This document shows, one piece after another, positions 38,201 to 48,697 of a stretch of 64,000 nt of DNA. The stretch is from Microstegium vimineum (lineage: Eukaryota > Streptophyta > Magnoliopsida > Poales > Poaceae), in NCBI GenBank assembly GCA_022036555.1, contig CM039139.1, forward strand, positions 15,032,319 to 15,096,318, read 5' to 3'. The notes below the pieces were generated by a model. The model worked only from the letters and a program-made list of their open reading frames with translations. It made no database searches and was not told the origin of the DNA. The translations under genes were made by a program, and so were the position numbers. Position 1 is the first letter of the stretch, and every line of letters begins with the position of its first letter.

Positions 38201-39249
38201 CCTCCCCTGCGGAACGCAAGGCAGTTAGAGCACGGGCGGAGAAGACGGAAGGGACGAGAGCGAGGACTCTAACCGCAGGAAAGGACGTTACCAGCTCAAA
38301 GAAGCCCTCGTTCGGCTTCATGGGGATCTTCGCGACGTTCTTGGGGTCGAACCCCCCCCCCCCCCCCCCCCCGCGAAGAAGCGGCGGACGCGGCCGACCA
38401 CCCGGTCCAGGGCCAGTTCTTCTTCGACGAAGCGGCAGCCCGAGAGATCGACCCCCAGACCCATCTCTTCGATGCGGAGGGGTCGAGCCATCAGCGGCAG
38501 AACCCGACGTCGGTGGAACGCCGACACAACGATCTCCGCGGTAAGCCCCTTCTCCTTCAGACGCTTGAGTGCGTCCACCAAGTCGTCGAGGCGCTTCTGC
38601 TTGTCCGTCGGGACGCCATATCCCCAGCGGTCGGGCTCGGCATCGAGTGTCCTCCCGGTGTATGCTGGGAGCAGATCGTCGTCGTTCCGCAGGTAGAAAC
38701 CATCCGGAGTGCCATCCGGAGTGGCTCGAGGACGGGTTCGCCGGGAGCCAGAACTTCGGCCGCTTGATGGAGATGCTGCAGCACCCAGCTCTGACCTTCC
38801 GGCGGGTGCCCTTGTTGACCGAGGCATACAAGATGCTGGCCTTGAAGATGTGGAGCCACAGCTCCCAATGGGGCTCAATCCCTAGGTAGCCTTCACACAC
38901 CGCGGCAAAGACCGCCGCCTGGCTGACGTCGTTGGGGGTGAGGTGCTGGAGCTCCACTTCGTAGTGGTAGAGGAGCGCGCGCAGAAAGCGGCTGGGTGGG
39001 GCACCCAGTCCCGCCCGGTGGAAGACCTCAAACGACACCACGTACCCCTTCGACGGGTTGGGCTCGGCGTGGTCCCGCGGCGGAGCTATCCACTCCGGCC
39101 TCTCCGCCGTGGTAATGGGACGGAGAAGACCACTCTCCACCAACCCCATCAGATACGACTGACGGATCGAGGAGGCGGGCCAGTCATCGGCGCCGACGAG
39201 CTGGAAAGCGGCCGTGGGGACGGTGGTTTGCTCGGACTTGGCGGCGGAT
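35242..39249 (-). CDS. Spliced antisense gene in the gypsy element (transposase_28-like, coiled coil)
   Basis: Opposite to gag-pol. Predicted exons: 39249 or upstream to 38293, 38206-37676, 37589-36888, 36806-36446, 36364-35773, 35681-35242. All five introns are GT-AG and 81-91 bp, and phases fit across exons 2/3 and 3 to 6. Exon 1 resembles the gypsy-type transposase_28 family (KGYVVSFEVFHRAGLGAPPS, then LGIEPHWELWLHIF). Exon 2 is Lys/Glu-rich, exon 3 Ala/Pro-rich, exon 5 a long heptad-rich coiled coil, and exon 6 ends at TAG 35244-35242. The start may be ATG 39149, with open frame upstream. Breaks in exon 1: an extra T near 38693 and a 21-C run at 38352-38372; exon 2 has a frame change near 37900. 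Function unknown; antisense ORFs are known in Tat elements. Confidence 0.72.
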
Positions 39250-39406
39250 GGTACGTTTCCTATCTTTCCCTTTCTCTCTCGCTCGCACAGAGTTCCTGCT
39301 CACGGGACGCCTGAGGCAGAGGCGGAGGGAAGAAGGCAAGGAAGGCGAAGGCAAGGAGGCGGGGAAGGAAAGTGCGCGGAAAAAGCACCAGACCCCTCAC
39401 CTTCAC

Positions 39407-39414
39407 TACTTATA
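39407..39414 (-). promoter_or_regulatory. Putative TATA box of the antisense gene
   Basis: Reads TATAAGTA on the minus strand, in GC-rich surroundings, about 260 bp upstream of ATG 39149. Position and context suit a core promoter for the antisense gene. This is inferred from sequence only. Confidence 0.45.
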
Positions 39415-39613
39415 CGCGGGAGGCCAACGGACGGATCCGGCAACAGGCAAGAGAATCTCCGCATTTAATTCGCCTGTACTCTCCTCCTCGTATTCCCTCC
39501 AGGATAAGGCGTCCCGTCCCATCATCGGGCTCCGCACCGCACTTCGCCCCGCAATCGCACTGTTGCGCCGAACGGACACCGCCTAAAAAGGCGCGCGGCC
39601 GGAAACGTCGTCT

Positions 39614-40790
39614 TCGAGGGTAAGGAATCTTGAGGCAGCGAGAGCTGGCCCTCGAAAGAGGGTTCGACAGCTACCCTCGAGTACCCGAGGCCAGAAATGA
39701 CCTCGGGTTAGGACCTCGGTCCACCCCCAAATCTCGAGGGGACAAAGGCCGGCCTACGAACGGGCTCGATAGCCCCCCTCGAGTACCCGAGGCCTGATAA
39801 GGCCTCGGGTCCTCAACTGCAGTTCGTTCCATGGCCTCGAAGGGGTAAAGGCTGGCCCGTCCAGGGGTTCGACAGCCTCCCTCGAGAGCTCCGACACAGG
39901 TATGTCCCCAAGTTCAATACAACAACCACCTGCTTTTCCCCTCGGCGGTCCACAAGGTCGGACTCCTCCTCCTGAGGATAGCATTGGATGACGAACCATC
40001 CGTCAAATCTTGAGGGAGCGAAGGCTGGCCCTTACATAGGGTTCAACAGCCGCCCTCGAGTACCTGAGGTCAGGAAGGACCCATGGTTAACGGACTCCGG
40101 TCCACCCCCAAATCTTGAGGGAGCGAAGGCTGGCTCCACGAACGGAGTTCGACAGCCGCCCTCGAGTACACGAGTCAGGGATGTCCCGGTAGCTCGAGAA
40201 CGAACTCTCGAGGCTCCCTGGGACATATCCGAGGCATACCTAGGAACACCTAAGGATCCCTACGCTGGGAGGCATCGAGCCACCAACTCCTATCGAATGG
40301 GGTTGGCACCTTGGTGGTCCACATGGTCGTGCTTAGCGAGCCGTACGGCTTGCTTAACAATGAGAACGCCTCCGGGCCACTAGTCGGCCCCTATCGAACG
40401 AGGTCGAGTTCTCACTCGGATTTTTACCCGCACAGGGCACCATTTCTGATGGACTCATGCCCGAGAATAGCTCACCGAGGACTTCGGGCTCGTCCTAATG
40501 AGGATAGCGTGATGCTCTTCACCCCCACAATCCGAACGAAAGGATTCGTGGGAAGGCTGCTATGAGGTAGTGAAGGCCTAGCCATTCGAGGGCTCGAGGG
40601 CCCGACTACGCACGGCACCCTCGACGAAAGAGGGTCGAAAAACTCGTAACCTGGTAGACAGAGTCGACCTCTCGGGCGGGGCGTTCTGACTCCAGTGGTG
40701 CTCGAGGGAGCGAAGGCTAGCCCTCGGTAGGGTTCGACAGACGCCCTCGAACACTTCTCTTTTCAGGAAAAGGAATGGAATCGACCCCTC
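39614..40790. repeat. Degenerate tandem repeats upstream of the antisense gene
   Basis: At least five copies of a unit of roughly 110-150 bp built around AATCTTGAGGGAGCGAAGG, GGGTTCGACAGC and CCCTCGAGTACCCGAGG. Spacing and identity vary between units. The block lies between the antisense gene's promoter side and the 3' LTR. Confidence 0.7.
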
Positions 40791-40850
40791 GACAGAGTGC
40801 CGCGTCTCCAGGTATCCTTAAAATACCCCACTATACAACACATTTTAGCC

Positions 40851-41043
40851 CCCAGAGGAGTTCTTAATCACTCCTCTGGGGCCTCGGGGGCTACCCCCGC
40901 GGGGTGCGCTCGCGCGCACCCCGCGGAGAATCGGATTTCTCACTAACCCTGCAGGCCAAGGACAAAACCTCCGGGCAATCCTTACTCCCTCCGAGAAACG
41001 CATATCATAGCCCCCAGAGGAGTTCTAAATCACTCCTCTGGGG
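40851..41043. repeat. Duplicated hairpin module before the 3' LTR
   Basis: A 12-bp stem hairpin (CCCCAGAGGAGT / ACTCCTCTGGGG, 8-nt loop) occurs at 40851-40882 and again at 41012-41043. Each is followed by GGGGCCTC-rich sequence ending in GGGGGCTAC or AGGAGCTAC. The second copy abuts the 3' LTR and may include the polypurine-tract region. Between them, 40898-40927 forms a separate 13-bp stem with a 4-nt loop (CCGCGGGGTGCGC). Confidence 0.8.
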
Positions 41044-41056
41044 CCTCAGGAGCTAC

Positions 41057-42528
41057 TGTCGGGTACGAAGGTAAGGGGTACCCTAAACCCTTCGATAAAT
41101 TAACGCTAAACATAGCAACCATTTTTAAGGCAAGGATCAGCCCACTAGTCGGTGAGACGCGGCCCATCAATCGAGGGCCCCCCTCTACACCAACTGCGGC
41201 AACAAGCCACGGGCCGGATCCACCTCGACGACGGACGAGGGGACGAGCGAACGACCCCCAGCTCCACCTCGACGACGGACGAGGGGACGAGCGAACGACC
41301 CCCAGCTCCACCTCGACGACGGACGAGGGGACGAGGGAACGACCCCCAGCTCCACCCCGACGACGGACGAGGGGACGAGCGAATGACCCCCAGCTCCACC
41401 TCGACGACGGACGAGGGGACGAGCGAACGACCCCCAGCTCCACCTCGAGGACGGACGAGGGGACGAGCGAACGACCCCCAGCTCCACCTCGACGACGGAC
41501 GAGGGGACGAGCGAACGACCCCCAGCTCCACCTCGACGACGGACGAGGGGTCGAACGATCGACCCCCCGACCTCTACCTCGACTTCGACCTCTCCGACCC
41601 CGTCGACGCCTCGACCTCCCCCTCCACCGGGGGTCAAGCGGACAACCCTCGGACGAGGGGGTCGATTAACCCAACTGCTCCGGCATGGGTTAAAGTGAAC
41701 CCACCTAACAACATGGGCGCCCGCGTCCGCTGTCAAATCCGCCAACTCCCCGTCCAGTCCCCGATTCCTGTCAACTGTGCCGCCACTGTTGCCACTACGC
41801 GAGCACGGACTCCAACAGTACCCCTCGGAAAGTGAACAGTGCGACCCTCGACGACGACTTCGGGAATGCGATGGAGTCACACAGGGCTCGACCCCCTCCC
41901 TCGATCGGGGGGCTCGACCCCCTCCTCTTCAACAACTCCGGTACGGAAGCCGTCCCATCCGCCCCGTCCCGCTTCGGCCGTGGGACTCGTGCCCGCCTGC
42001 GGACACTGCACTGCGACGACTTTTACTGCCGCCACGACCAGGGATGCCAGAAGGACGGGAAGGCCATGCCGCCATATTGCTCAACGTCTCTCCGCCAACA
42101 CTGTGCCGCGGATACGCCGCCCATACTACTACAGTTAGGGCCCTGTACCCTCGGACCTCCCTTAGTCTATAAAAGGGGACGCCGAGGTAGAGTATAGGGG
42201 ACTTCTTCTGGGGACTCTCTAGGTCGGACGATCGGACTTTCGTTCCCAGGAACCCTAGTCCAGACTCTGACACTCCACACTCCACACACCCCGCCACTCG
42301 ATCGACCCCTCGGGTGGCCGACTCCGTGTAACACAGCTTGTACCCCCCTGTACGAGCACGCTTTGGGCGCGAGATAATACAAGTCATCCTCCCCCCGCTG
42401 GACGTAGGGCCTTCTTTCCCGAACCAGGATAAATCTTGTGACCATCTTGCATCACGTCTGAGAGAGGGAGCACGCAATATACAAATTTACTTGTTGGTGT
42501 TCTTGACCCCCGGGTCATAACACCGACA
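41057..42528 (+). repeat. 3' LTR of the gypsy element
   Basis: 1,472 bp, 200 bp longer than the 5' LTR. The 44-bp minisatellite has seven full units plus a diverged eighth, and there is a local repeat insertion of about 24 bp near 41898-41925. The TATA box is at 42167-42176. It ends ACCGACA and is followed by the ACCAG target duplication. Confidence 0.93.
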
Positions 42529-42533
42529 ACCAG
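42529..42533. other. Right target-site duplication ACCAG
   Basis: Matches 26568-26572. Copia LTR sequence resumes directly after it. Confidence 0.93.
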
Positions 42534-42643
42534 CACTGCTCCTCTTAGGCTAGCAGTGCCGGCCTGTTGCTGACAGCAAGTTGCTAAGTGATTTTAAAGA
42601 GGCCTATTCACCCCCCCCTCTAGGCTAATCAGGTCCTTACAAG

Positions 42644-42661
42644 TGGTATCAGAGTCTGGTT
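42644..42661 (+). other. Copia primer binding site (initiator Met tRNA)
   Basis: TGGTATCAGAGTCTGG lies two bases after the LTR end (CTTACA at 42641). TGGTATCAGAG complements the 3' end of plant initiator methionine tRNA, the usual primer of copia elements. Confidence 0.88.
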
Positions 42662-42691
42662 ACCTCAAGAAGCACTTAACCGTGTGAGGTA

Positions 42692-45104
42692 ATGGCCGAA
42701 GAGGGAAATGTTGTGATGGTTGATCCCAAGAAGGTGGACTTGCATGAGACCTCAAGCAGCGATGAGAGCGCTGACACGAACAAGTACCAGACCACTGCTG
42801 GTATATCCGCTGGAGAGATTGCAAGAAGAAAAGAAGCTAAAAGATTGAGAAGAGAAGGCAAGAAATTGCAAAAAGAAGAAAAAACTATCAATGAAGCCAA
42901 AAGCTTGAAGCTTGCTGAGAAGCTCCATAGAAGAGAAGTAAGAGCACTCAAGAAGGAGCTCAAGGTGAAGGAGGAGGAGCTAATGAAGAGCAAAGCACAA
43001 GCCTCTCAAGTGGAGGTTGAATCAAGTAGCTCCGACGGAGATGATGATGAATCATACCATGCCTCCAAGATTGTGAAGAAGGATGAGAAGAAGAAGAAGG
43101 CTAACGGCAGCAAGAAATACTCCGCCATATCCTTTGATTATTCATCCATTTTTAAGCATGAGCATAAACCTCTATTTCATGTTCCCGCCGGCAAGTTGCC
43201 TCATTTCGATGGGACCAACTTTGCTAAGTGGAAACACTTGATGAAATCTTATCTTGTAGGTCTTCACCCTAGTGCTTGGGAGATTGTTCACAAAGGATGT
43301 GATCCTCCGGTTAATCCCACAATCCCCACCACCACCGAGCTCCGTTGCATACAACTCAATGCACAAGCAACTAGTGTGTTACTAAGTGCATTGGATGGTG
43401 ATGAGTACAACAAGGTGATGGGCTTGGAAGTTTCCAAGGAAATATGGGATACCTTGCACCTTGCACATGAAGGTGTGAGCAAAGTGAGGCAATCCAAGAT
43501 CGACCTATTGATGGCCAAGCTCAATCGGTTTGTGATCAATGAAGGTGAAGGGCCACAAGAAATGTTTGATAGATTGATGACCATTGTTGGCAAGATTAAA
43601 GGCCTTGGTGGAGAAGAAGTCAATGACCACAAGGTTGTCAAAATCATGCTTGAAGCCTACTCCCTAAGAAATAAAACCGTGGTGACATTGATTAGAGACA
43701 AGAAGAAGTTCGAGTACTTCACACCAAGTGATGTGCTTGAAGGATCATCACTTTTGATCTACAAAGAGAAGAAGCACAAGAAAGGAAGAAGCTTGGAGAG
43801 ATGCAAGCAAGGTTGGAGGGCATGAAGATCAAGGATGTGGCTCTCAAGGCAAACAAGAGCACAAGGAAATCAGCCCTAGCTGTTCCAAAAACAGCAAGCA
43901 AGCTACTTCAAGCAAAGCTCAAGCTACCAAGGCCATCAAGCATCAACCCGAAGTTCCAACGTCAAGTGATGGTGAAAGTGAAGATGAGCAAGCCAAAAAC
44001 ATTGATGACATGGCTCTATTCATAAGAAGATTCAACAAAGGCCTAATAAAGAATGGGTACAAGCTCATGAAGAGAAGGTTCCCCAACAAGAAGTCAAAGA
44101 CTTGCTACAAGTGTGGTAGCACTGAACACTTCATTGCCGATTGCCCAAATAAGGAGAAAGACAACAAATTTGGCAAAGGAAAGAGGGAAGACAAGGGTGA
44201 CCACAAGAAGAGCAAGAGATTTATGGGTGAAGCACACATTGGGCATGAGTGGGACTCATCGGAGGAGACCACAAGTGAGGATGAGGAGATGGCAACAATT
44301 GCAATTCACAAGCCATCTACTTAATCAAGGCTCTTCAACAGCATGTCCTATGATGATGAAGTATCCCCTCACATTTGTCTCATGGCAAAGGGTGAGAAGG
44401 TAAAATCAAAACTGAAACCCATAACTCCCCCCAAAGACATCTCTAGTAGTGATTCTAGTGATTGCTCTAGTGATGACGAATCTAGTGATGAAGAAATCAA
44501 TGAAATAACTAAAAATATGGATGTCAAGACCAAAATCTTTATTGCTAATCTAATGGATGAATTAGAGGCAACCAAGGAAGAGCTAGCATCTAGAGAAAAG
44601 ACTCTTATTAAACAAGAGGATCTCTACATTGCTAGTGAGGAAGCCCTTGTATTAGAAAGGAGTGAGGTGAGCTCTTTGACCAAGGCTTTGGCCAAGGAAA
44701 AAGAATCTCATGCTCTCACTAAGGAGTATAGTGAACTCAAGCAAAAGCATTGTGGCTTAAGTGAAAAGCATCAAGAGCTTGAGGCACAATACTCTCTTCT
44801 TTGGGAGAGAAACTCACATCTCACTAAGGCAAATGATGCATCTTCTCCATCCACTAGCCAAGGTTGTGGAAAATGCTATAATATTGATATGAATGCCTAT
44901 TCCACAAACCTTGCCAATATGGAGGCCATGAAGAAAGAGATAGCAGGCTCAACCATGTCATCTCAACCTCAAAGAAAAATGACAAAGACAAAGTTGAGCC
45001 AAAGAAGATCCAATACAAGGATGGAAGGCATCAATCAATCAAAGATGGGCTTGGACACACTCAAGGTGGCAAAACCAATGGTAAAAAATAGTCAAAGGCA
45101 TTGA
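42692..45104 (+). pseudogene. Copia gag, SIRE-type, frameshifted
   Basis: The N-terminal 377 residues form one frame (42692-43825): a Lys/Glu-rich leader, then the copia gag domain (KLPHFDGTNFAKWKHLMKSY at about 43193, later KIDLLMAKLNRF). A frameshift near 43790 breaks it. The zinc knuckle CYKCGSTEHFIADC is at about 44103-44145. A stop near 44322 precedes a Ser/Asp-rich and coiled-coil region (44343-45104), which includes a second Cys motif (GCGKCYNID). This extended gag is typical of SIRE/Maximus elements. Confidence 0.82.
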
Positions 45105-45545
45105 GTGTGTCAAGTTTGAGAAGAAGGGAAGCATTGGTGCAGATAAGCCTGCACAGACAGCAGCTCTGCTAGACCACAAGCCGGCAGTGCCGCTCCCAAG
45201 AAAGGGAAGGCTACTATTGCTTCACCTGATCAAGCTAAAGCCCAAGTCCATGCCAAGAGGATGCCATAGCAAAAGCAGGTTTCTCAGAAACCCAAGGACT
45301 CAATCTGGGTGGCCAAAAACAAGTTTGCCCATCAACCCAAGACAAGGTCACCTCATGGAAGTTTGTCCTCATGCTATGTGTTGAAGTGCAATGACCGTGG
45401 TAAAGTCATTGTTGAATTCGTAGGTGATGAGAAACATGATAAAAGAAGCATGAACATTTGGGTTCCAAAGATTGTTGTGACTAACATGCAAGGCCCCAAA
45501 ATTGATTGGGGACCTAAATCTAGGAACTAATTTGTTTTGTAGGCA

Positions 45546-48500
45546 TACTCCTCCGGTGGATCAAGTTGGGTGCTTGATAGTGGATGTACAAATCATATGA
45601 CCGAAGAAAGGAGTATGTTCTCATCATATTCCCCAACTTCAAATGCAAGTGAGAATATCATCTTTGGTGACAACTCCAAAGGAGAAGTGATTGGACTTGG
45701 TAAAGTTGCTATTACTCTTGATCATTCCATCTCAAATGTATTACATGTGAATTCGTTGAGTTACAACTTGTTGTCCGTTTCTCAATTGTGTGAGATGAGC
45801 TTCAATTGTCTATTTACGGATAAGGGTGTGGAAGTCTTTAAGAGGGAGGATTCCTCTATTGTCTTTACGGGTCGTTTGAAGGACAAGCTCTACCTAGTTG
45901 ATTTCAACAAAAGTAAAGCTAAGCTTGAGACTTGTTTAGTGGCAAAATCTAGCATGGGTTGGCTATGGCATCGCCGACTAGCCCATGTTGGGATGAGGAA
46001 CTTGGCCAAACTCCTAAAATATGAACACATTCTTGGACTAACCAATGTTCATTTTGAGAAGGATAGAATTTGTAGCGCTTGCCAAGCCGGAAAGCAAGTA
46101 GGTGCACCTCACCCATACAAGAGCATTGTCTCCACCAAGCAACCATTGGAGCTAATTCACATGGATCTCTTTGGACCAGTGGCCTACATAAGCATTGGCG
46201 GTAACAAACATGGTTTAGTTATTATTGATGACTTTACTTGTTTCACTTGGGTGTTTTTCATGTATGGTAAGGCACAAGTGCAAGATAAGGTGAAAACCTT
46301 CATTAGAAGAGCACAAAGAGAATTCGGTTTCCAAATCAAGAAAGTTCGAAGTGACAATGGAACCGAATTCAAGAACACTCAAGTGGAAGAGTTCCTTGAG
46401 GATGAGGGCATCAAGCATGAGTTTTTAGTTCCATACACTCCTCAACAAAATGGTGTAGTAGAGAGGAAGAACCGGACACTCATTGACATGGCAAGGACAA
46501 TGCTAGATGAGTACAAGACTTCGGATATCTTTTGGGCCGAAGCCGTCAACACCGCTTGCCATGCCATCAACCGGCTCTATCTACACAAGATCTTGAAGAA
46601 GACCTCATATGAACTCCTAACCGGTAACAAACCAAAGATGTCATACTTTAGAGTTTTTGGGTGCAAGTGTTTCATACTTAACAAGAAACCCAAAACCTCT
46701 AAGTTTGCACCTAAAGTTGACGAAGGTTTTCTTCTTGGTTATGGATCAAATGAGCATGCCTATCGTGTATTCAACAAGACCTTAGGGAAAATTGAAATCG
46801 CGATAGACGTGACATTTGATGAATCTAACGGCTCTCAAATAGAGCAAATTGATCAAGTGATTGTAGGTAATGAGGAACCACCATGTGAAGCAATCAACAA
46901 CATGGCCATTGGTGACATCAGGCCACAAGAAGTACAGGCCACAGAAGTGGAACCTCAAGATGGTGATGCTACTGCCCCAAGATTGGAAGAAGATGGGCCA
47001 GCAGTACTCCTTGGTCAGGGCTCTGCCCCTGAGGCCGGCACTGTCGGGCCAGAGACCGGCACTGCCGGCCCCAGCAGACAGGAAGCAGTCAGCCCCTCAC
47101 CTGCTACTCCAAGGAACCTACAACCTATCTTTGAAGAGCATGATTATGATGACCAAGCTGAACAATAAGAAGCCACAAAATACCCAAGATTGAGGCAAAC
47201 AATTCAAAAGGATCATCTCGTCGACAATATACTTGGGAGTCTCCGAAAGGGGGTAACTACTCGTTCACATTTGGAAAAATTTTGTCAATTTTACTCTTGT
47301 CTCCTCTTTGGAACCTCTCAAGGTTGAGCAATCTCTAGATGATCCGGATTGGGTGATGGCTATGCAAGAAGAGCTCAACAACGTCGAGCGAAATCAAGTT
47401 TGGTCCTTGGTGGAAAGACCCAACACTAATGTGATTGGAACCAAGTGGGTCTTCCGCAACAAGCAAAATACAAGGCATGGTGACAAGGAACAAGGCAAGA
47501 TTGGTGGCTTAAGGCTTTACTCAAGTGGAGGGCTTGGACTTTGAAGAAACATATGCACCGGTGGCTAGACTTGAAGCAATTCGAATGCTTCTAGCCTATG
47601 CTGCCCATCATGACTTCAAGCTTCAACAAATGGATGTGAAGAGTGCATTCCTCAACGGCCCTATCCAAGAATTGGTGTATGTTGAGCAGCCACCGGGTTT
47701 TGAAGATCTCAAGTTCCCTCATCATGTCTTCAAGCTCCATAAGGCACTCTATGGGCTTAAGAAAGCACCAAGAGCATGGTATGAATGCCTTAAGGAATTT
47801 CTACTCAAACAATGCTTTGAAATAGGCAAAGCGTATCCTACTCTCTTCACTCATAAAGTCAATAATGATATCTTTGTGTGCCAAATATATGTCGATGACA
47901 TAATATTTGGTAGTACTAACCAATCCTTTTGTGATGAGTTTAGTAGGATCATGACTAAGAGATTTGAGATGTCTATGATGGGTGAGCTAAAGTTCTTCCT
48001 CGGTTTTCAAATCAAGCAACTCAAGGAAGGGACTTTTCTATGCCAAACTAAGTACACCCATGATATGTTGAGAAAGTTTGACATGGTGAATGCAAATCCA
48101 ATCAAGACTCCCATGCCAACTAATGGACATCTTGATCTTGATGAAGGAGGGATATCCGTGGACATAAAGGTATATCGTTCCATGATCGGCTCTCTCCTTT
48201 ACTTATGTGCATCTAGGCCGGACATAATGCTTAGTGTGTGCATGTGTGCTAGATTTCAAGCTAACCCGAAAGAGTGCCACTTAGTGGCTGTTAAGAGAAT
48301 CTTGAGATATCTAGTTTTAACTCCTAACCTTGGCTTATGGTATCCTAAGGGCTCTAAGTTCTATCTACTTGGGTATTCGGATTCCGATTACGCCGGTTGC
48401 AAAGTAGACCGAAAAAGCACTTCGGGGACGTGTCAATTCCTTGGACGGTCCCTAGTGTCTTGGAGTTCTAAGAAGCAAAATTGTGTAGCCCTTTCCACCG

Positions 48501-48597
48501 CCGAGGCCGAGTATGTTGCAGCCGGTGCATGTTGTGCTCAACTACTTTGGATGAGGCAAACCTTAAAAGATTTCAGATGTCAATTCACCAAGGTGCC
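45546..48597 (+). pseudogene. Copia pol: protease, integrase, RT, RNase H
   Basis: Protease motif SSWVLDSGCTNHMT at about 45555. The pre-integrase WLWHRRLAHVGMRNL is at about 45960. The integrase core has D in LIHMDLFGP, D in RSDNGTEF and E in NGVVERKNRT (46140-46480). The frame ends at TAA 47166-47168, and frameshifts follow near 47300 and 47480-47525. RT resumes with AFLNGPIQELVYVEQPPGFE and catalytic YVDD (47888-47899). RNase H shows YSDSDYAGC and STAEAEY (about 48375-48520). The sequence is cut by the N gap before the end of the domain. Confidence 0.88.
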
Positions 48598-48697
48598 NNN
48601 NNNNNNNNNNNNNNNNNNNNNNNNNNNNNNNNNNNNNNNNNNNNNNNNNNNNNNNNNNNNNNNNNNNNNNNNNNNNNNNNNNNNNNNNNNNNNNNNN
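48598..48697. other. Assembly gap (100 N)
   Basis: Exactly 100 N, the conventional length for a gap of unknown size. It separates copia RNase H from the zinc-finger gene. The 3' LTR of the copia element and the 5' part of the zinc-finger gene are missing. Confidence 0.99.

Larger units (their letters stand above)
26573..42528 (+). mobile_element. Complete Tat-lineage Ty3/gypsy element
   Basis: About 16-kb element with both LTRs (26573-27844 and 41057-42528; TGTCGGG start, ACCGACA end) and the 5-bp duplication ACCAG. Order: LTR, PBS, gag, protease, RT, RNase H, integrase, tandem repeats, antisense gene, repeats, hairpins, LTR. Gypsy order (integrase last), a DGG-type protease, a second RNase H-like domain of the Tat type and an extra antisense ORF place it in the Tat/Retand lineage. 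Stops and frameshifts interrupt gag, RT and integrase, so it is not autonomous. The structure is otherwise complete, and the LTRs are similar apart from repeat number. Confidence 0.93.
25437..48597 (+). mobile_element. SIRE/Maximus-like copia element, split by a gypsy insertion
   Basis: The 5' LTR starts TGAAAGTGC at 25437, is interrupted at 26573-42528 by a gypsy element, and resumes to about 42641 (about 1.24 kb when joined). It is followed by a primer binding site for initiator methionine tRNA (42644-42661). Then come gag (from 42692), zinc knuckle, aspartic protease, integrase, reverse transcriptase and RNase H in copia order (integrase before RT). The long gag with an added coiled coil and a second Cys motif is typical of the SIRE/Maximus lineage. 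Several frameshifts and a stop break the coding region. The 3' end and 3' LTR fall in or beyond the N gap. Confidence 0.88.
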
